A stretch of 64,000 nucleotides of DNA from Sphingopyxis sp. H050. GTDB lineage: Bacteria; Pseudomonadota; Alphaproteobacteria; Sphingomonadales; Sphingomonadaceae. The notes under the pieces are model-generated. The model saw only the letters and a program-made list of their open reading frames with translations, made no database searches and was not told the origin of the DNA. The translations under genes and the position numbers were made by a program. The stretch is from NCBI RefSeq assembly GCF_001468265.1, contig NZ_LNRZ01000011.1, positions 56,594 to 120,593 of the forward strand, written 5' to 3'. Of this stretch, positions 24,721-33,660 are shown one piece after another. Position 1 is the stretch's first letter. Every line of letters begins with the position of its first letter.

Positions 24721-25730
24721 GTGAGGCGTCTGACGACTATCCGGTCGACACGGTAGCGCACGCCTGGCTCGTGAAGATGCGCGGCGAGAACCCCGATGCG
24801 CACCGCGGCGAGTTCGACGCCTGGCTTTCGGCCTCGCCTGATCACAAGGCGGCCTATGAACGGATCGCGAAGAATCTCGCCGCCTCGGCGATCCTGAAAT
24901 CCTCGCCGCGTCACGGCACTGCGCAAACCGAACAGCGCAGCGGCCGACGCCGGGCCGGGCGACGCTGGCTGTCGGCGGGAGCCGTGATCGCCGCCGCTGC
25001 GGTGGTGTTTCTGGCTTTCGGCGCCGGAGGCGCTCCGCTTTCCGGTCCGCTCGGAGACGGTGCGCTCGCGGCGCGCGCGGCCGAGCCGCTGGTCACCCGC
25101 CGCGGGGAGATCCGCAGCTTCCGCTTTGCCGATGGTTCCACCGCAGTGCTCGACACCGATAGCCGGCTCGAAGTCTCATTTGCGCAAGCGACACGCCATC
25201 TGCGGCTCGCCAAGGGGCGCGTCCGGCTTTCGGTGAGCAAGAATGAACAACCGCTTCGCGTCGAGGCCGGCGACGGCGTGGTCACGGCCGAGGATGCGGC
25301 ATTCGATATCGGTTTCGAGGAAAATGGCGCGCTCAGCGTAACGATGCTGCGCGGCGAGGCCGATATTCGCTTCGGCGGCGCCCCGGAAACCGGCGCCCGG
25401 CACGCCCAAGTCCTGTCATCGGGACGGTCCGTGACCTACGGCCCGCACGGCAAGGAGCAGCCACCAGCCGCATCGCCGACACAGCAAGACAGCCGCGAAT
25501 GGCCGTCGGGCTGGGCGGACTATCGCTCGGTCCGGCTCGATCAGCTCACTGCCGAAGCCAATCGCTACGCGGCGAAGCCGATCATCATCGACGACGCAGG
25601 AACCGCGGGGCTCGAGGCGTCGGGCCGGTTCAGGATCAGCCAGCCCGAGACAGTGGCCGAGCGGCTCGCCCAATTGTTCGATCTGGAGATCAGCAAGCGC
25701 GCCGACGGCATCCACCTGCGCCACCGATAA
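24717..25730 (+). CDS. FecR-like sigma-factor regulator
   Basis: A 337-aa membrane anti-sigma/signal-transfer protein. It has an N-terminal DUF4880 region (VAHAWLVKMRG, FDAWLSASPDHKAAYE), a transmembrane helix near residues 85-105 (LSAGAVIAAAAVVFLAFGAG) and a periplasmic FecR domain (RGEIRSFRFADGSTAVLDTDS). A C-terminal DUF4974-like segment follows (QLTAEANRYAAKPIIIDD). It should relay ligand occupancy of the downstream TonB receptor to the sigma factor. Confidence 0.9.
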   Translation: MSEASDDYPVDTVAHAWLVKMRGENPDAHRGEFDAWLSASPDHKAAYERIAKNLAASAILKSSPRHGTAQTEQRSGRRRAGRRWLSAGAVIAAAAVVFLAFGAGGAPLSGPLGDGALAARAAEPLVTRRGEIRSFRFADGSTAVLDTDSRLEVSFAQATRHLRLAKGRVRLSVSKNEQPLRVEAGDGVVTAEDAAFDIGFEENGALSVTMLRGEADIRFGGAPETGARHAQVLSSGRSVTYGPHGKEQPPAASPTQQDSREWPSGWADYRSVRLDQLTAEANRYAAKPIIIDDAGTAGLEASGRFRISQPETVAERLAQLFDLEISKRADGIHLRHR

Positions 25731-25831
25731 TTATTTCATCATTCCCCTAAGGCGGTCGCCGACCCGGCGTCATCGCTCCCCCAAAGGCCGTGTGCCCAAG
25801 CACCCGGTCACAACCCAGGGGGAGTATGATG

Positions 25832-28360
25832 ATGTCCGGAAAGTCTCGTTTTTGCTTGTCGCTGATGGCCGGTGTGGCCTGTCTGCATCCCGTTGCCGCG
25901 GCGGCTCAGTTGCAGGATCGCCAGAGCTTCGATCTGCCAGCGCAGGATCTCGACGAGGCACTGCGAAAAGTGGCTGCGCAGGCAGGAATCGAACTCTATG
26001 CGTCGAGTGCCGATCTCGCAGGCCGGAAGGCCCCAACGCTAGACGGAAACATCACTCCGCGCGAAGCAATCGAGACCCTGCTGCGCGGAACCGGGCTGAC
26101 CCCGCGCTTCGAGCGCGGTTCGGTCATCATTTTGGGGCGAGCGCAGTCCGAGAGCAGTCCGGCACAAGAAGACATCGTGGTGACCGGCAGCCGTATCGCG
26201 GGCGCCCCGTCCGCAGCCCCGGTTGTCCGAGTGACGAGCGAAGATATCCGTAACGCAGGCCAGGCCGATCTCGGCGAAGTTGCGCGCAGCCTCCCGCAGA
26301 ATTTCGGCGGCGGATTCAACCCCGGCATCGGCAACGGCCAGGGAGCGCCAAACGAGAACGCCAACGTCAACGGCGCCTCGACCTTCAACCTGCGCGGGAT
26401 CGGTCCCAATGCAACGCTGACTTTGATCAATGGAAATCGCTTCGCCTATACCGGCGTGTCATCGGTGATCGACGTCAGCGCCATCCCTGTTTCCGCTGTC
26501 GAGCGGATCGAGATCGTCGCGGATGGGGCCTCGGCCATCTATGGCGCGGACGCCGTCGCGGGCGTGGTGAACATCCTGCTCAAGCGCGACTATGACGGTG
26601 CGTCGGCAATGGCGCGCGTCGGCGCATCGACCGATGGCGGCAATGTCCAGCAGCAGTACGGGCTGCTCGGCGGCAAGGCGTGGTCGTCGGGCGGGCTGCT
26701 CGCAGCCTATGATTATAGCCGTTCGTCGGCGATCCGCGCGGGGGATCGCGATTATGCGGACGCCGCCAATGCGGAAACGATGCTCTTTCCCGCGACCTGG
26801 CGGCACTCGCTGCTCCTGAGTGGACATCAGGCGATCGGTCCGGATGTGACGCTTGCTGCCGACCTTCTTTACAAGAAGAGTCGGCTACACTCGGTTACCG
26901 GATACAGCCTGGCGCTCGCCCCCGACCAGTTGGGGCTCGACAATGTCAGTACCTCGGAATCCTTCGGGATCGCCCCAAACATCTCTGCGGAGCTCGGCGG
27001 GGACTGGCGCTTCAAGGCGAGCGGCTTCTTCGGCACCGATCGCACGGGCGGCTTCTCCGACCTCTTTTTCGGGGGAAATTTGCTCGCACACATCGACAAA
27101 CATTTTTTCAACCGCAACCTCGCGCTTGAAGCGGGCTTCCAAGGACCACTGTTCGCCCTGCCGGCGGGCGACGTGCGCATTGCCGTCGGCGGTGGGGCGC
27201 GGCGCAATCACTTCTTCGCGGCGTCCCCCACGGGCGATGTCCGGCGGCGGCGTGACAATCTCTTTGCCTATGGCGAACTGCTGGTCCCGGTCACGGCACC
27301 CGCGCAAGAGATTGCGGGATTGCACTCGCTCTCGCTCACAGCCGCGCTCCGCTTCGAGGATTATTCGGACGCGCCGAGCATTATGATCCCCAAGCTCAGC
27401 GTCGTTTGGGAGCCGGCGGAGATCCTCCGCCTCGGTGCTTCGTGGGGGCGTTCGTTCAAAATGCCGACGCTCTACCAGCAGTATAGCGGCTATTCGGCGA
27501 TCATGGGACGCGCTGCCCGCTATGGGAACGGTTATCCGGCGAGCGCGAACGTCATCTTCGCGGCGGGCCCCGACAGTCGCCTCGGACCCGAGCGTTCGGA
27601 GAATATTACGCTGAGCGCGCAGCTTACTCCTGCGCGCGGCCTCGAATTCTCCGCCACTTGGTACAGGATCGATTACACCGACCGCGTCGCGACGCCGATC
27701 CCGTCGCTCGTCGGCGTGCTCGATAATCCGCTCTATGCCGATCTTGTTACGCTAAACCCCGATGCGAACGATCTTGCCGCGATCATTGACGGCGCACTTC
27801 TCGGCCTGGAGAATAGTACGGGCCGGCCCTACGACCCTGCGACCATCGTTGCTTTCATCGACGCACGCGACCGCAATATCGCGCGCCAGCGCTATTCGGG
27901 CGTCGATCTTTCGATGCGCTACCGCATTGAATTCGATGGTGGGAAAGAGCTTGCGCTCTCGACCGCGGGCAGTTTCCTGAAGAGCCGCCAGCAGATCCTT
28001 CCCGGCGCTGCCTGGACGTCGCTCGCCGGCACATTGTTCCGGCCATCGCGCTTTCGCGGGCGTGCCGGAGTTACCTATGGCGGCGACCGTTTCACGCTCG
28101 CCGCCTTCGTCAACCATATGAGCGGGCTCGATGACGATCGGCAGGCGGTGCGCATGCGCATTCCCTCCTATACCACGCTCGACCTCACGGCGCGGGTGCG
28201 CCTTGGCAAGCGGACCGACGTGTCGCTTGCCGCGCTCAACCTGTTCAATGCGAAGCCGACGGCGATTGTCACCGCCCTGCCCAGCGAGACGCCCTACGAT
28301 ACGACAAATTATTCACCGGCGGGGCGCTTCGTCGGCCTCACCGTGCGGCAGGAGTGGTGA
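25832..28360 (+). CDS. TonB-dependent receptor with STN signalling domain (lasso-peptide locus)
   Basis: About 842 aa. Signal peptide to about residue 25 (MSGKSRFCLSLMAGVACLHP). A secretin/TonB N-terminal (STN) domain follows (FDLPAQDLDEALRKVAAQAG), as needed for FecR signalling, then a TonB box-like DIVVTGSRI, plug (RGIGPNATLTLINGNRF) and a 22-strand barrel ending in LTVRQEW. In isopeptidase-bearing lasso clusters such receptors are thought to import the lasso peptide. Three ATGs occur in a row at 25826, 25829 and 25832; the last is best spaced from AGGGGGAG. Confidence 0.93.
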   Translation: MSGKSRFCLSLMAGVACLHPVAAAAQLQDRQSFDLPAQDLDEALRKVAAQAGIELYASSADLAGRKAPTLDGNITPREAIETLLRGTGLTPRFERGSVIILGRAQSESSPAQEDIVVTGSRIAGAPSAAPVVRVTSEDIRNAGQADLGEVARSLPQNFGGGFNPGIGNGQGAPNENANVNGASTFNLRGIGPNATLTLINGNRFAYTGVSSVIDVSAIPVSAVERIEIVADGASAIYGADAVAGVVNILLKRDYDGASAMARVGASTDGGNVQQQYGLLGGKAWSSGGLLAAYDYSRSSAIRAGDRDYADAANAETMLFPATWRHSLLLSGHQAIGPDVTLAADLLYKKSRLHSVTGYSLALAPDQLGLDNVSTSESFGIAPNISAELGGDWRFKASGFFGTDRTGGFSDLFFGGNLLAHIDKHFFNRNLALEAGFQGPLFALPAGDVRIAVGGGARRNHFFAASPTGDVRRRRDNLFAYGELLVPVTAPAQEIAGLHSLSLTAALRFEDYSDAPSIMIPKLSVVWEPAEILRLGASWGRSFKMPTLYQQYSGYSAIMGRAARYGNGYPASANVIFAAGPDSRLGPERSENITLSAQLTPARGLEFSATWYRIDYTDRVATPIPSLVGVLDNPLYADLVTLNPDANDLAAIIDGALLGLENSTGRPYDPATIVAFIDARDRNIARQRYSGVDLSMRYRIEFDGGKELALSTAGSFLKSRQQILPGAAWTSLAGTLFRPSRFRGRAGVTYGGDRFTLAAFVNHMSGLDDDRQAVRMRIPSYTTLDLTARVRLGKRTDVSLAALNLFNAKPTAIVTALPSETPYDTTNYSPAGRFVGLTVRQEW

Positions 28361-28362
28361 GC

Positions 28363-30558
28363 ATGATCCGCCCTCTTCTGCTCGCAGGGGCGGCACTGCT
28401 CGGCGCGGCGCTGCCGACCTCGCCGGCCTCAGCCGCACAGAAAGCCGGCCGCAGCTGGACGATCGACGATCAACTGACGGTCCCCGAGGTACGGGATCTC
28501 GCGGTCTCGGCGGATGCGAAGAGCGCGATCTATGTCGTGCGGATCGCCGACCGCCAGAGCGACCGGACGGTCGCGCTGCTGCGATATGTTGATCTGGAAA
28601 AGGGCACGACCCGCGAGCTGCAGCGAGCCGCGTGGATCGATCAGCTGAAGCGCATTCCCGGAACGGGGGACTGGAGCGCGCGGCTCGATAAGGGCGATGG
28701 CGTCCAGCTCTATCGGATAGGGGCGAGCGGCGCTGTAACCCCGATCGTCGCGCATCCTGCGACTGCAATTTATGGCGATACCGAGGGTGCTGTGCTTCCG
28801 GGCTATGGTCATGCGCCGCTTGCTACGGGGGTGCGGGCGCACAGCTGGTCTCCCGATGGGCGCTGGCTCTGGTATGTCGTCCTTGACGCCGCACCGTTCG
28901 TCAAAGCGATGCGCTACGACGACGCGGTCACTGCCGAGCGCGCGCAGCGCCGCGCCCCCGGCCGGGCCACTGCCTCGATCTACCTCCGCGATCCTGAGGG
29001 CAGGGACATTCTTCTCGCGACGCGTCCGCAAAGCGACCTTCGGACATTTTTCGACAGGAGCTTCGTCCAGTGGGAGAAGGATGAGGTGCGGTTCGATGTG
29101 ATGGAAACGGACCCCGCCGGAGGGCAGCAGGTTGTGACGATAGGCTGGTCGTTCACATCGGAAAAAATTCGAGTGGTGGATGGCAAAGCCGCTCGCGGTT
29201 ACTGGCGCCTCCCCGGCCTTCATGGCGGCCGGCTGTCGTCGGAAGGCACCGGCGATACGCGCGAGCTTGTCGAAACCATTCCCGGCGACGAGCGGCGGAG
29301 CTTCGGACGCTTTCCCTTTGCGGTGGGCGATGCCCGCGCGGCCGGCGGCTTCCTGTCGCCTGATGGAAGGCGCGCGATTGCGGGGTTCCGCACGATCGAC
29401 AATCCTCGCTTCGGGCTAGCAATCATCGAAAATGATCGTGTCCGAACGATTAGTAGCGCTCTCAGCCTCAACTATTGCGACTTTACGGTCTCGCTCACCA
29501 AAGGCGCCTGCATCGCGCAATCGCAGACGGTGCCGCCATCGGTGGTGCGCGTCGACGTTGCGAGTGGCGGCATAACCCGCGTGGCATCGGTCTCGGCCGA
29601 TCACGAAGGGATCGCGCCGCTTCGGATCGAACCCCGAACTTGGATCAATCGACATGGTTACAAGGCGACCGGTTATATCGTCTGGCCGCGCGGATACACA
29701 AAGGGTCGGCAATATCCGGCGATCGTCATTACGCATGCATCGGACGCGGACGACCGCTTTGCAACGCACGAAAATCAATGGGAATATCCGGCGCAACTGT
29801 TCGCCGAACGGGGCTATGTCGTACTGCTCGTCAATAGTCCGACGTCCCGCCAAAACGCCGAAATCGATGCCGCCTATGAAGCCTGGGTCAGCGAGACGAA
29901 GGCGGTTTCGCCAGAGAAGCTGAGGCAGCTAATTTGGTTGAACTCGGTCGCGACCTTCGAAGATTCCGTGAAGGAGCTCGTCGATCGAGGGATCGTGAAT
30001 CCGGCGCGGGTTGGGATCGCAGGTTACAGCTTCGGCTCGCAAATGACGAATGTCACGATCACGAACAGCTCGATGTTCCGCGCGGCATCGAGCGGCGACG
30101 GCGGCTATCTCGAACCGGCCTTCTATTTCAACGTGGCAGGTTCTTACGGCACGGTGTTCGGCGGGCCGCCAACCGATCCGGCGGCGCTCGCAAATTATCG
30201 CCGGCTCTCTCCGTCGCTTCGTGCAAACGAAGTTTGCGGCGCGGTGCTGCAACAGGTCGCGGCACCGCTCATTCCGTCGATTGATCTTCACGCCGCGCTC
30301 CGCAAGGCCGGTGTTCCCGCGCAGCTCAGCCTTTATCCGGGCGAGAACACAGCGACAGATGAAACGCACATCTTCCACATCCCGTCGAACCGCATTCTTG
30401 CGATGGAGGAAAATATCGCGTGGTTCGATTATTGGCTCCTCGGCAAGCGCGATCCACAATCGCCTCACGCCGACCGCTACGCGCTATGGGACAAGATGCG
30501 TGACGCGGCCCCGCGCAGTTGCAGCGCCAAAACGGCGAACGATGAGAACCGACATTAG
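28363..30558 (+). CDS. Lasso-peptide isopeptidase (AtxE2-like)
   Basis: A 731-aa secreted or periplasm-targeted-looking serine hydrolase: signal-like N-terminus MIRPLLLAGAALLGAALPTS, a beta-propeller-like middle with WSPDGRWLWYV and LSPDGRRAIAG, and a C-terminal prolyl-oligopeptidase-type alpha/beta hydrolase. The nucleophile motif is GYSFGSQ (Ser in GxSxG) and the catalytic His is in DETHIFHIPS. AtxE-type enzymes cleave the isopeptide bond of astexin-class lasso peptides. Start at ATG 28363 with AGGAG 9 bp upstream; it follows the receptor stop by 2 bp. Its stop overlaps the convergent cyclase stop by 4 bp. Confidence 0.92.
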   Translation: MIRPLLLAGAALLGAALPTSPASAAQKAGRSWTIDDQLTVPEVRDLAVSADAKSAIYVVRIADRQSDRTVALLRYVDLEKGTTRELQRAAWIDQLKRIPGTGDWSARLDKGDGVQLYRIGASGAVTPIVAHPATAIYGDTEGAVLPGYGHAPLATGVRAHSWSPDGRWLWYVVLDAAPFVKAMRYDDAVTAERAQRRAPGRATASIYLRDPEGRDILLATRPQSDLRTFFDRSFVQWEKDEVRFDVMETDPAGGQQVVTIGWSFTSEKIRVVDGKAARGYWRLPGLHGGRLSSEGTGDTRELVETIPGDERRSFGRFPFAVGDARAAGGFLSPDGRRAIAGFRTIDNPRFGLAIIENDRVRTISSALSLNYCDFTVSLTKGACIAQSQTVPPSVVRVDVASGGITRVASVSADHEGIAPLRIEPRTWINRHGYKATGYIVWPRGYTKGRQYPAIVITHASDADDRFATHENQWEYPAQLFAERGYVVLLVNSPTSRQNAEIDAAYEAWVSETKAVSPEKLRQLIWLNSVATFEDSVKELVDRGIVNPARVGIAGYSFGSQMTNVTITNSSMFRAASSGDGGYLEPAFYFNVAGSYGTVFGGPPTDPAALANYRRLSPSLRANEVCGAVLQQVAAPLIPSIDLHAALRKAGVPAQLSLYPGENTATDETHIFHIPSNRILAMEENIAWFDYWLLGKRDPQSPHADRYALWDKMRDAAPRSCSAKTANDENRH

Positions 30559-32291
30559 CTTTCGACCCGGCCTCCCTCCTCCCACCAGCGCGTCCATGCC
30601 TCGGCCGCCGCGAACGTCAGGATCCGGTGATCGCGTCCATCGTCCCGCCAGCCTTCCTTGCTTGCTCGGATAAGCCAGTCGGGGTCGATCAGCCCGGCGC
30701 CGACGAGCTTGCCCTCCAGAAGCATTTCGACGGCCATCGTTCCTTGAGCGTCAAACACGCGCCGGACAAACCCGCCGGGACTGCCTTTCGTCCTGCGTTC
30801 GAGAATGAGATCGGGAAGGAGATCACGGAACGCCATGCGCGCTACCGCACGATCGCGGCCCCCTCGCACCCAAAACCACGACGGAATCGATAGGCAGAGT
30901 TCGAGGACCGGTTGCGACAGCAAAGGGGTGATCTGGGGCGGGCTGATCGCACGGGGATAGAGTTCGATGCTCTTTTGGGCACGGGCCAGCATGGCAACAT
31001 GCGCTGCCTTGCCCGGGAGCGCGCCCGGCGGCGCCGCGAACCAGGGATGCCGATCTCCTTCCGCCACAGCAGCGGCCCGGCCCGTAGATCCGAGGCCCGT
31101 AAGATCGATACGCCTGCGATGCCCGCCCTTCCGTCGCCGAATGCGTTCCCAGCCTGCGCGGACGACGTCGATCATGCCCGAGCCGGTCAAGTCGGCAAGG
31201 TCGCGCGCGGTAGCGAACAGTCCCGGGTGAAGTCCCTGTGCAAGAAAACGGTCGGCAAGCGGCGCCGCGCTGCGCAGGGCGCAGAAAACATTGTCGCCGC
31301 CATTGCCCGAAAAATATCCGTCGATCGGCCTGTCGCGCGCGAGTCGGCGATGCTCGGCCTGAAGGGCGGGGAAGTAGTGGGCAGCAATGGGCAGCGGCAG
31401 GTGGCGCATGACCGGCCTAGTAACGTCGACGGTGCCGAGGTCGAAGATCGGCGCATCAAGCCCGACACCGAGCCTATCGACGAGGGCCTTAGCATAGCGC
31501 CGCTCATCCCCATCGGTGCCGGGCTCGACCATGGTCAGACACCGGAACCTTGGTATGCGCGGGCCGAGCGCCGCTGCTACAATCGAGCTGTCGAGCCCGC
31601 CCGACACGCCGACTAAGATGTTGTCGAAGCCGGTCGACCAGGCGCCGATGCTGTCCTTGAGCGTGTCACGCAGAGCGACAGCCGCAGCTTCGAACCCGCA
31701 GCCCTTAGGCGGGCGAACATGGTCCCATGGGGACCATGCCTGCTCGATCCGGTTCCCGTCAGCCGTTACGACGAGACGCTCGCCGGGAAGCAGTTCCTCG
31801 ACGCCATCGATGCCTGTCTTTCGGCCGATGAAGTCGATCCCGCCAAACATGCGCGCCAGCGCGCTATAATCGACGGCGACTTGTCCCGGCTCGGCGATGG
31901 CCGTCATATCGCTGGCCAGCACGACACCGCTCGCCGCGCGGCGCATATAGCATGGCATCATTCCGGACGGATCACGCATCAAGGAAACTGTTCCGTCATC
32001 GCCGATCAGCATGGCAATATAGCCACCCCAATAGCCAGCGAGCAGCGCCAAGCCGCGCGTCTCGGCGATCGATTGCCGTTCGTCCCGATTGAGATCGGTC
32101 ACGCGGCCCGATGGTATTTCACGCCGGAAGAGCGGCCCGACGATGCAGCCCCTTTCCCCAAGATCGATACACGGCGCCGCACTGCATAACCGCGCAACGG
32201 ACGAGCTGAAGACCGGACACTCCGTCGCGGTGCTGGCAGGCGACGGCGGAAGACCCGACGGCGCAATGTCGAGGCGGAAGGCAAGTCTCAT
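30555..32291 (-). CDS. Lasso-peptide macrolactam synthetase (asparagine-synthase-like C protein)
   Basis: A 578-aa asparagine-synthetase-B-like protein. The N-terminal glutaminase-like domain lacks the Cys2 nucleophile (starts MRLAFRLDIA), as in lasso cyclases. The synthetase domain has the ATP pyrophosphatase loop VGVSGGLDSSIVAAAL and the downstream FSGNGGDNVF motif. It adenylates the Asp/Glu side chain of the core and joins it to Gly1. It shares ATGA with the B gene. Confidence 0.92.
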   Translation of the reverse strand: MRLAFRLDIAPSGLPPSPASTATECPVFSSSVARLCSAAPCIDLGERGCIVGPLFRREIPSGRVTDLNRDERQSIAETRGLALLAGYWGGYIAMLIGDDGTVSLMRDPSGMMPCYMRRAASGVVLASDMTAIAEPGQVAVDYSALARMFGGIDFIGRKTGIDGVEELLPGERLVVTADGNRIEQAWSPWDHVRPPKGCGFEAAAVALRDTLKDSIGAWSTGFDNILVGVSGGLDSSIVAAALGPRIPRFRCLTMVEPGTDGDERRYAKALVDRLGVGLDAPIFDLGTVDVTRPVMRHLPLPIAAHYFPALQAEHRRLARDRPIDGYFSGNGGDNVFCALRSAAPLADRFLAQGLHPGLFATARDLADLTGSGMIDVVRAGWERIRRRKGGHRRRIDLTGLGSTGRAAAVAEGDRHPWFAAPPGALPGKAAHVAMLARAQKSIELYPRAISPPQITPLLSQPVLELCLSIPSWFWVRGGRDRAVARMAFRDLLPDLILERRTKGSPGGFVRRVFDAQGTMAVEMLLEGKLVGAGLIDPDWLIRASKEGWRDDGRDHRILTFAAAEAWTRWWEEGGRVES

Positions 32292-32914
32292 CGCACCGTC
32301 AGCAAGGGCTTGAAATTCCGGACGCGGTCCAGGGGATCGCTGAGTACGACAGAGCCTGCCTGAACCCAGCAATGCGCTGCGAACGGCAGCATCACTCCGA
32401 TGACGAGATCGACGCCCAGTCCGCGGCGCGCAAGCATCGTTCGCATGGCAAGCCCCCGGACGAGGCATTGGTCGGTCGCATCGCGATAGCGCGATGCCCG
32501 GGCAAAGGCGGCGGCAACGAGTCTGCAGGGATCTAGTCCAGTTTCGGGCAGCCCCGTCGGGATAAGGAGAGTGCCAAGCTGCCGGGCTGCGAGGTTGCGG
32601 CGAGCGCGCCATTGGGAGGCGACGGCTTCCAAGATAAGCCAAGGGTGCGATGCCCCGGTTGGACCATCGAAGATGCTTTCGGTCGGATCAGGAGCCAGCG
32701 ATGGTGGGACTGTGGGAACGCCAGCCTCGACCAGATTTCGTTCGACCAGCCAAGCGGTCTGCTCTTCACTCGCCTTGCCCTTCGCAAACGCCTCAAACGC
32801 TTCGGCTGCAACATCTTCCAGCAGGAAGTAGCGGCTCGCCGAAAGATCGAGGCAAATTATCCGTGTGCCTATTGCGCAATATCTGAGGTCGGAGCGGAGG
32901 CGGTAGGAGGCCAT
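32288..32914 (-). CDS. Lasso-peptide leader protease with PqqD-like domain (B1-B2 fusion)
   Basis: A 208-aa protein. Residues 1-75 are a PqqD-like leader-binding (RRE) domain (MASYRLRSDLRYCAIG, CLDLSASRYFLLEDVAAEAF). Residues about 90-208 are a transglutaminase-like cysteine protease with triad Cys150 (DQCLVRGLAMR), His181 (AAHCWVQ) and Asp193 (LSDPLD). It removes the leader from the precursor. The start at 32914 lacks a clear ribosome site, 49 bp after the precursor stop. Confidence 0.9.
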   Translation of the reverse strand: MASYRLRSDLRYCAIGTRIICLDLSASRYFLLEDVAAEAFEAFAKGKASEEQTAWLVERNLVEAGVPTVPPSLAPDPTESIFDGPTGASHPWLILEAVASQWRARRNLAARQLGTLLIPTGLPETGLDPCRLVAAAFARASRYRDATDQCLVRGLAMRTMLARRGLGVDLVIGVMLPFAAHCWVQAGSVVLSDPLDRVRNFKPLLTVR

Positions 32915-32963
32915 ATGAGATATATGCGTGCGTGCGGCACCGAGGCGCCGCACGCCCGGTGCA

Positions 32964-33098
32964 TCAGTCGTCGGTCTGGATGCCGGCGTTGTATGTCCGC
33001 TGGAGCGTCGCAAGGTCGATCGGACCTTCGACACCGAGGCCGCGGGTTTCGGTGCGCGCATCGCCCAGATCGACGATACCGTTTTCACGCTTGTCCAT
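32964..33098 (-). CDS. Lasso-peptide precursor (astexin-like), 44 aa
   Basis: ATG at 33098, preceded by AAAGGAAAAGCC, TGA at 32966-32964. The 19-residue leader ends LGDARTETR with Thr at -2, the conserved processing residue. The 25-residue core opens GLGVEGPID: Gly1 and Asp9 are positioned for a 9-residue macrolactam ring. The 16-residue tail ends TDD and contains Arg15, Tyr17 and Asn18 as possible plugs. The TETR-GL junction resembles astexin-1. It heads the A-B-C operon opposite the isopeptidase operon. It is below the usual gene-calling size, so is easily missed. Other frames here have no comparable features. Confidence 0.88.
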   Translation of the reverse strand: MDKRENGIVDLGDARTETRGLGVEGPIDLATLQRTYNAGIQTDD

Positions 33099-33170
33099 GG
33101 CTTTTCCTTTCATCATTCGCGACCGAAATGAGTCGCAGTCCGACGCTAAGCCACAGCGAAAAGCTGCTCT

Positions 33171-33178
33171 ATTTTATA
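33171..33178 (-). promoter_or_regulatory. Probable -10 element of the lasso precursor operon
   Basis: TATAAAAT on the minus strand, about 75 bp before the precursor ATG. No good -35 is visible at 16-18 bp, so an alternative sigma factor or activator may be involved. Confidence 0.4.
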
Positions 33179-33212
33179 ATCCGTTTATTTTCTGAACGTG
33201 CGATCAGGGTAA

Positions 33213-33264
33213 AAAGGTGACCGCGCAAAGGAAACGCGCGTCGGGAGCGCATACCGTCACCTTT
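33213..33264. repeat. Inverted repeat upstream of the lasso operon
   Basis: Arms AAAGGTGAC (33213-33221) and GTCACCTTT (33256-33264), separated by 34 nt. Possible operator pair or the remains of a mobile-element end; not explained by any gene. Confidence 0.4.
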
Positions 33265-33357
33265 AGCTTTCGCCTGGACATACGTGACGGAACCCGGTCA
33301 CACGCCCGTATTGATAAGGCGCCAAGATGTTCTGGTCGAAACCGGAATTGTCGCAAT

Positions 33358-33390
33358 GGAAACTGGCCCCAAATCTGGATGTATTTTTCT
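33358..33390 (-). repeat. Dispersed noncoding motif, copy 3
   Basis: On the minus strand ATACATCCAGATTTGG then GGCCAGTTTCC, matching the copies at 3239-3266 and 19483-19514 (both on plus). With copy 2 it flanks the LuxR-lasso block in opposite orientation. The rest of 33099-33660 shows no supported gene. Confidence 0.55.
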
Positions 33391-33660
33391 GAAATCATTA
33401 TCGAGGCCGAACCGTGGCTGACGGACCGCGAGCGCCCAGCGAGCGCCTGATCAATGGAGCGCACCCTGCAACAAGGCGGCCATGTGCCCAATGAGTGCGG
33501 GCGGAAAGCCGGGGCATGTCGGCTTTCAACGCCCGCAATTTGGAAATGCCGCCGGTTCAGAGTGCGGCGGGGCCCGATACATCAGGTGCCGCGCCCTCAG
33601 GAGCCGACCGACAGGCCGGCGGGAAAGAGCGCGCCCGCAGCCCCGCTCCTTCCGGCAAAC

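Noticed and set aside
32928..33195. Plus-strand small frames over the lasso precursor
   Set aside because: No ribosome site or homology; the minus-strand precursor explains the region.
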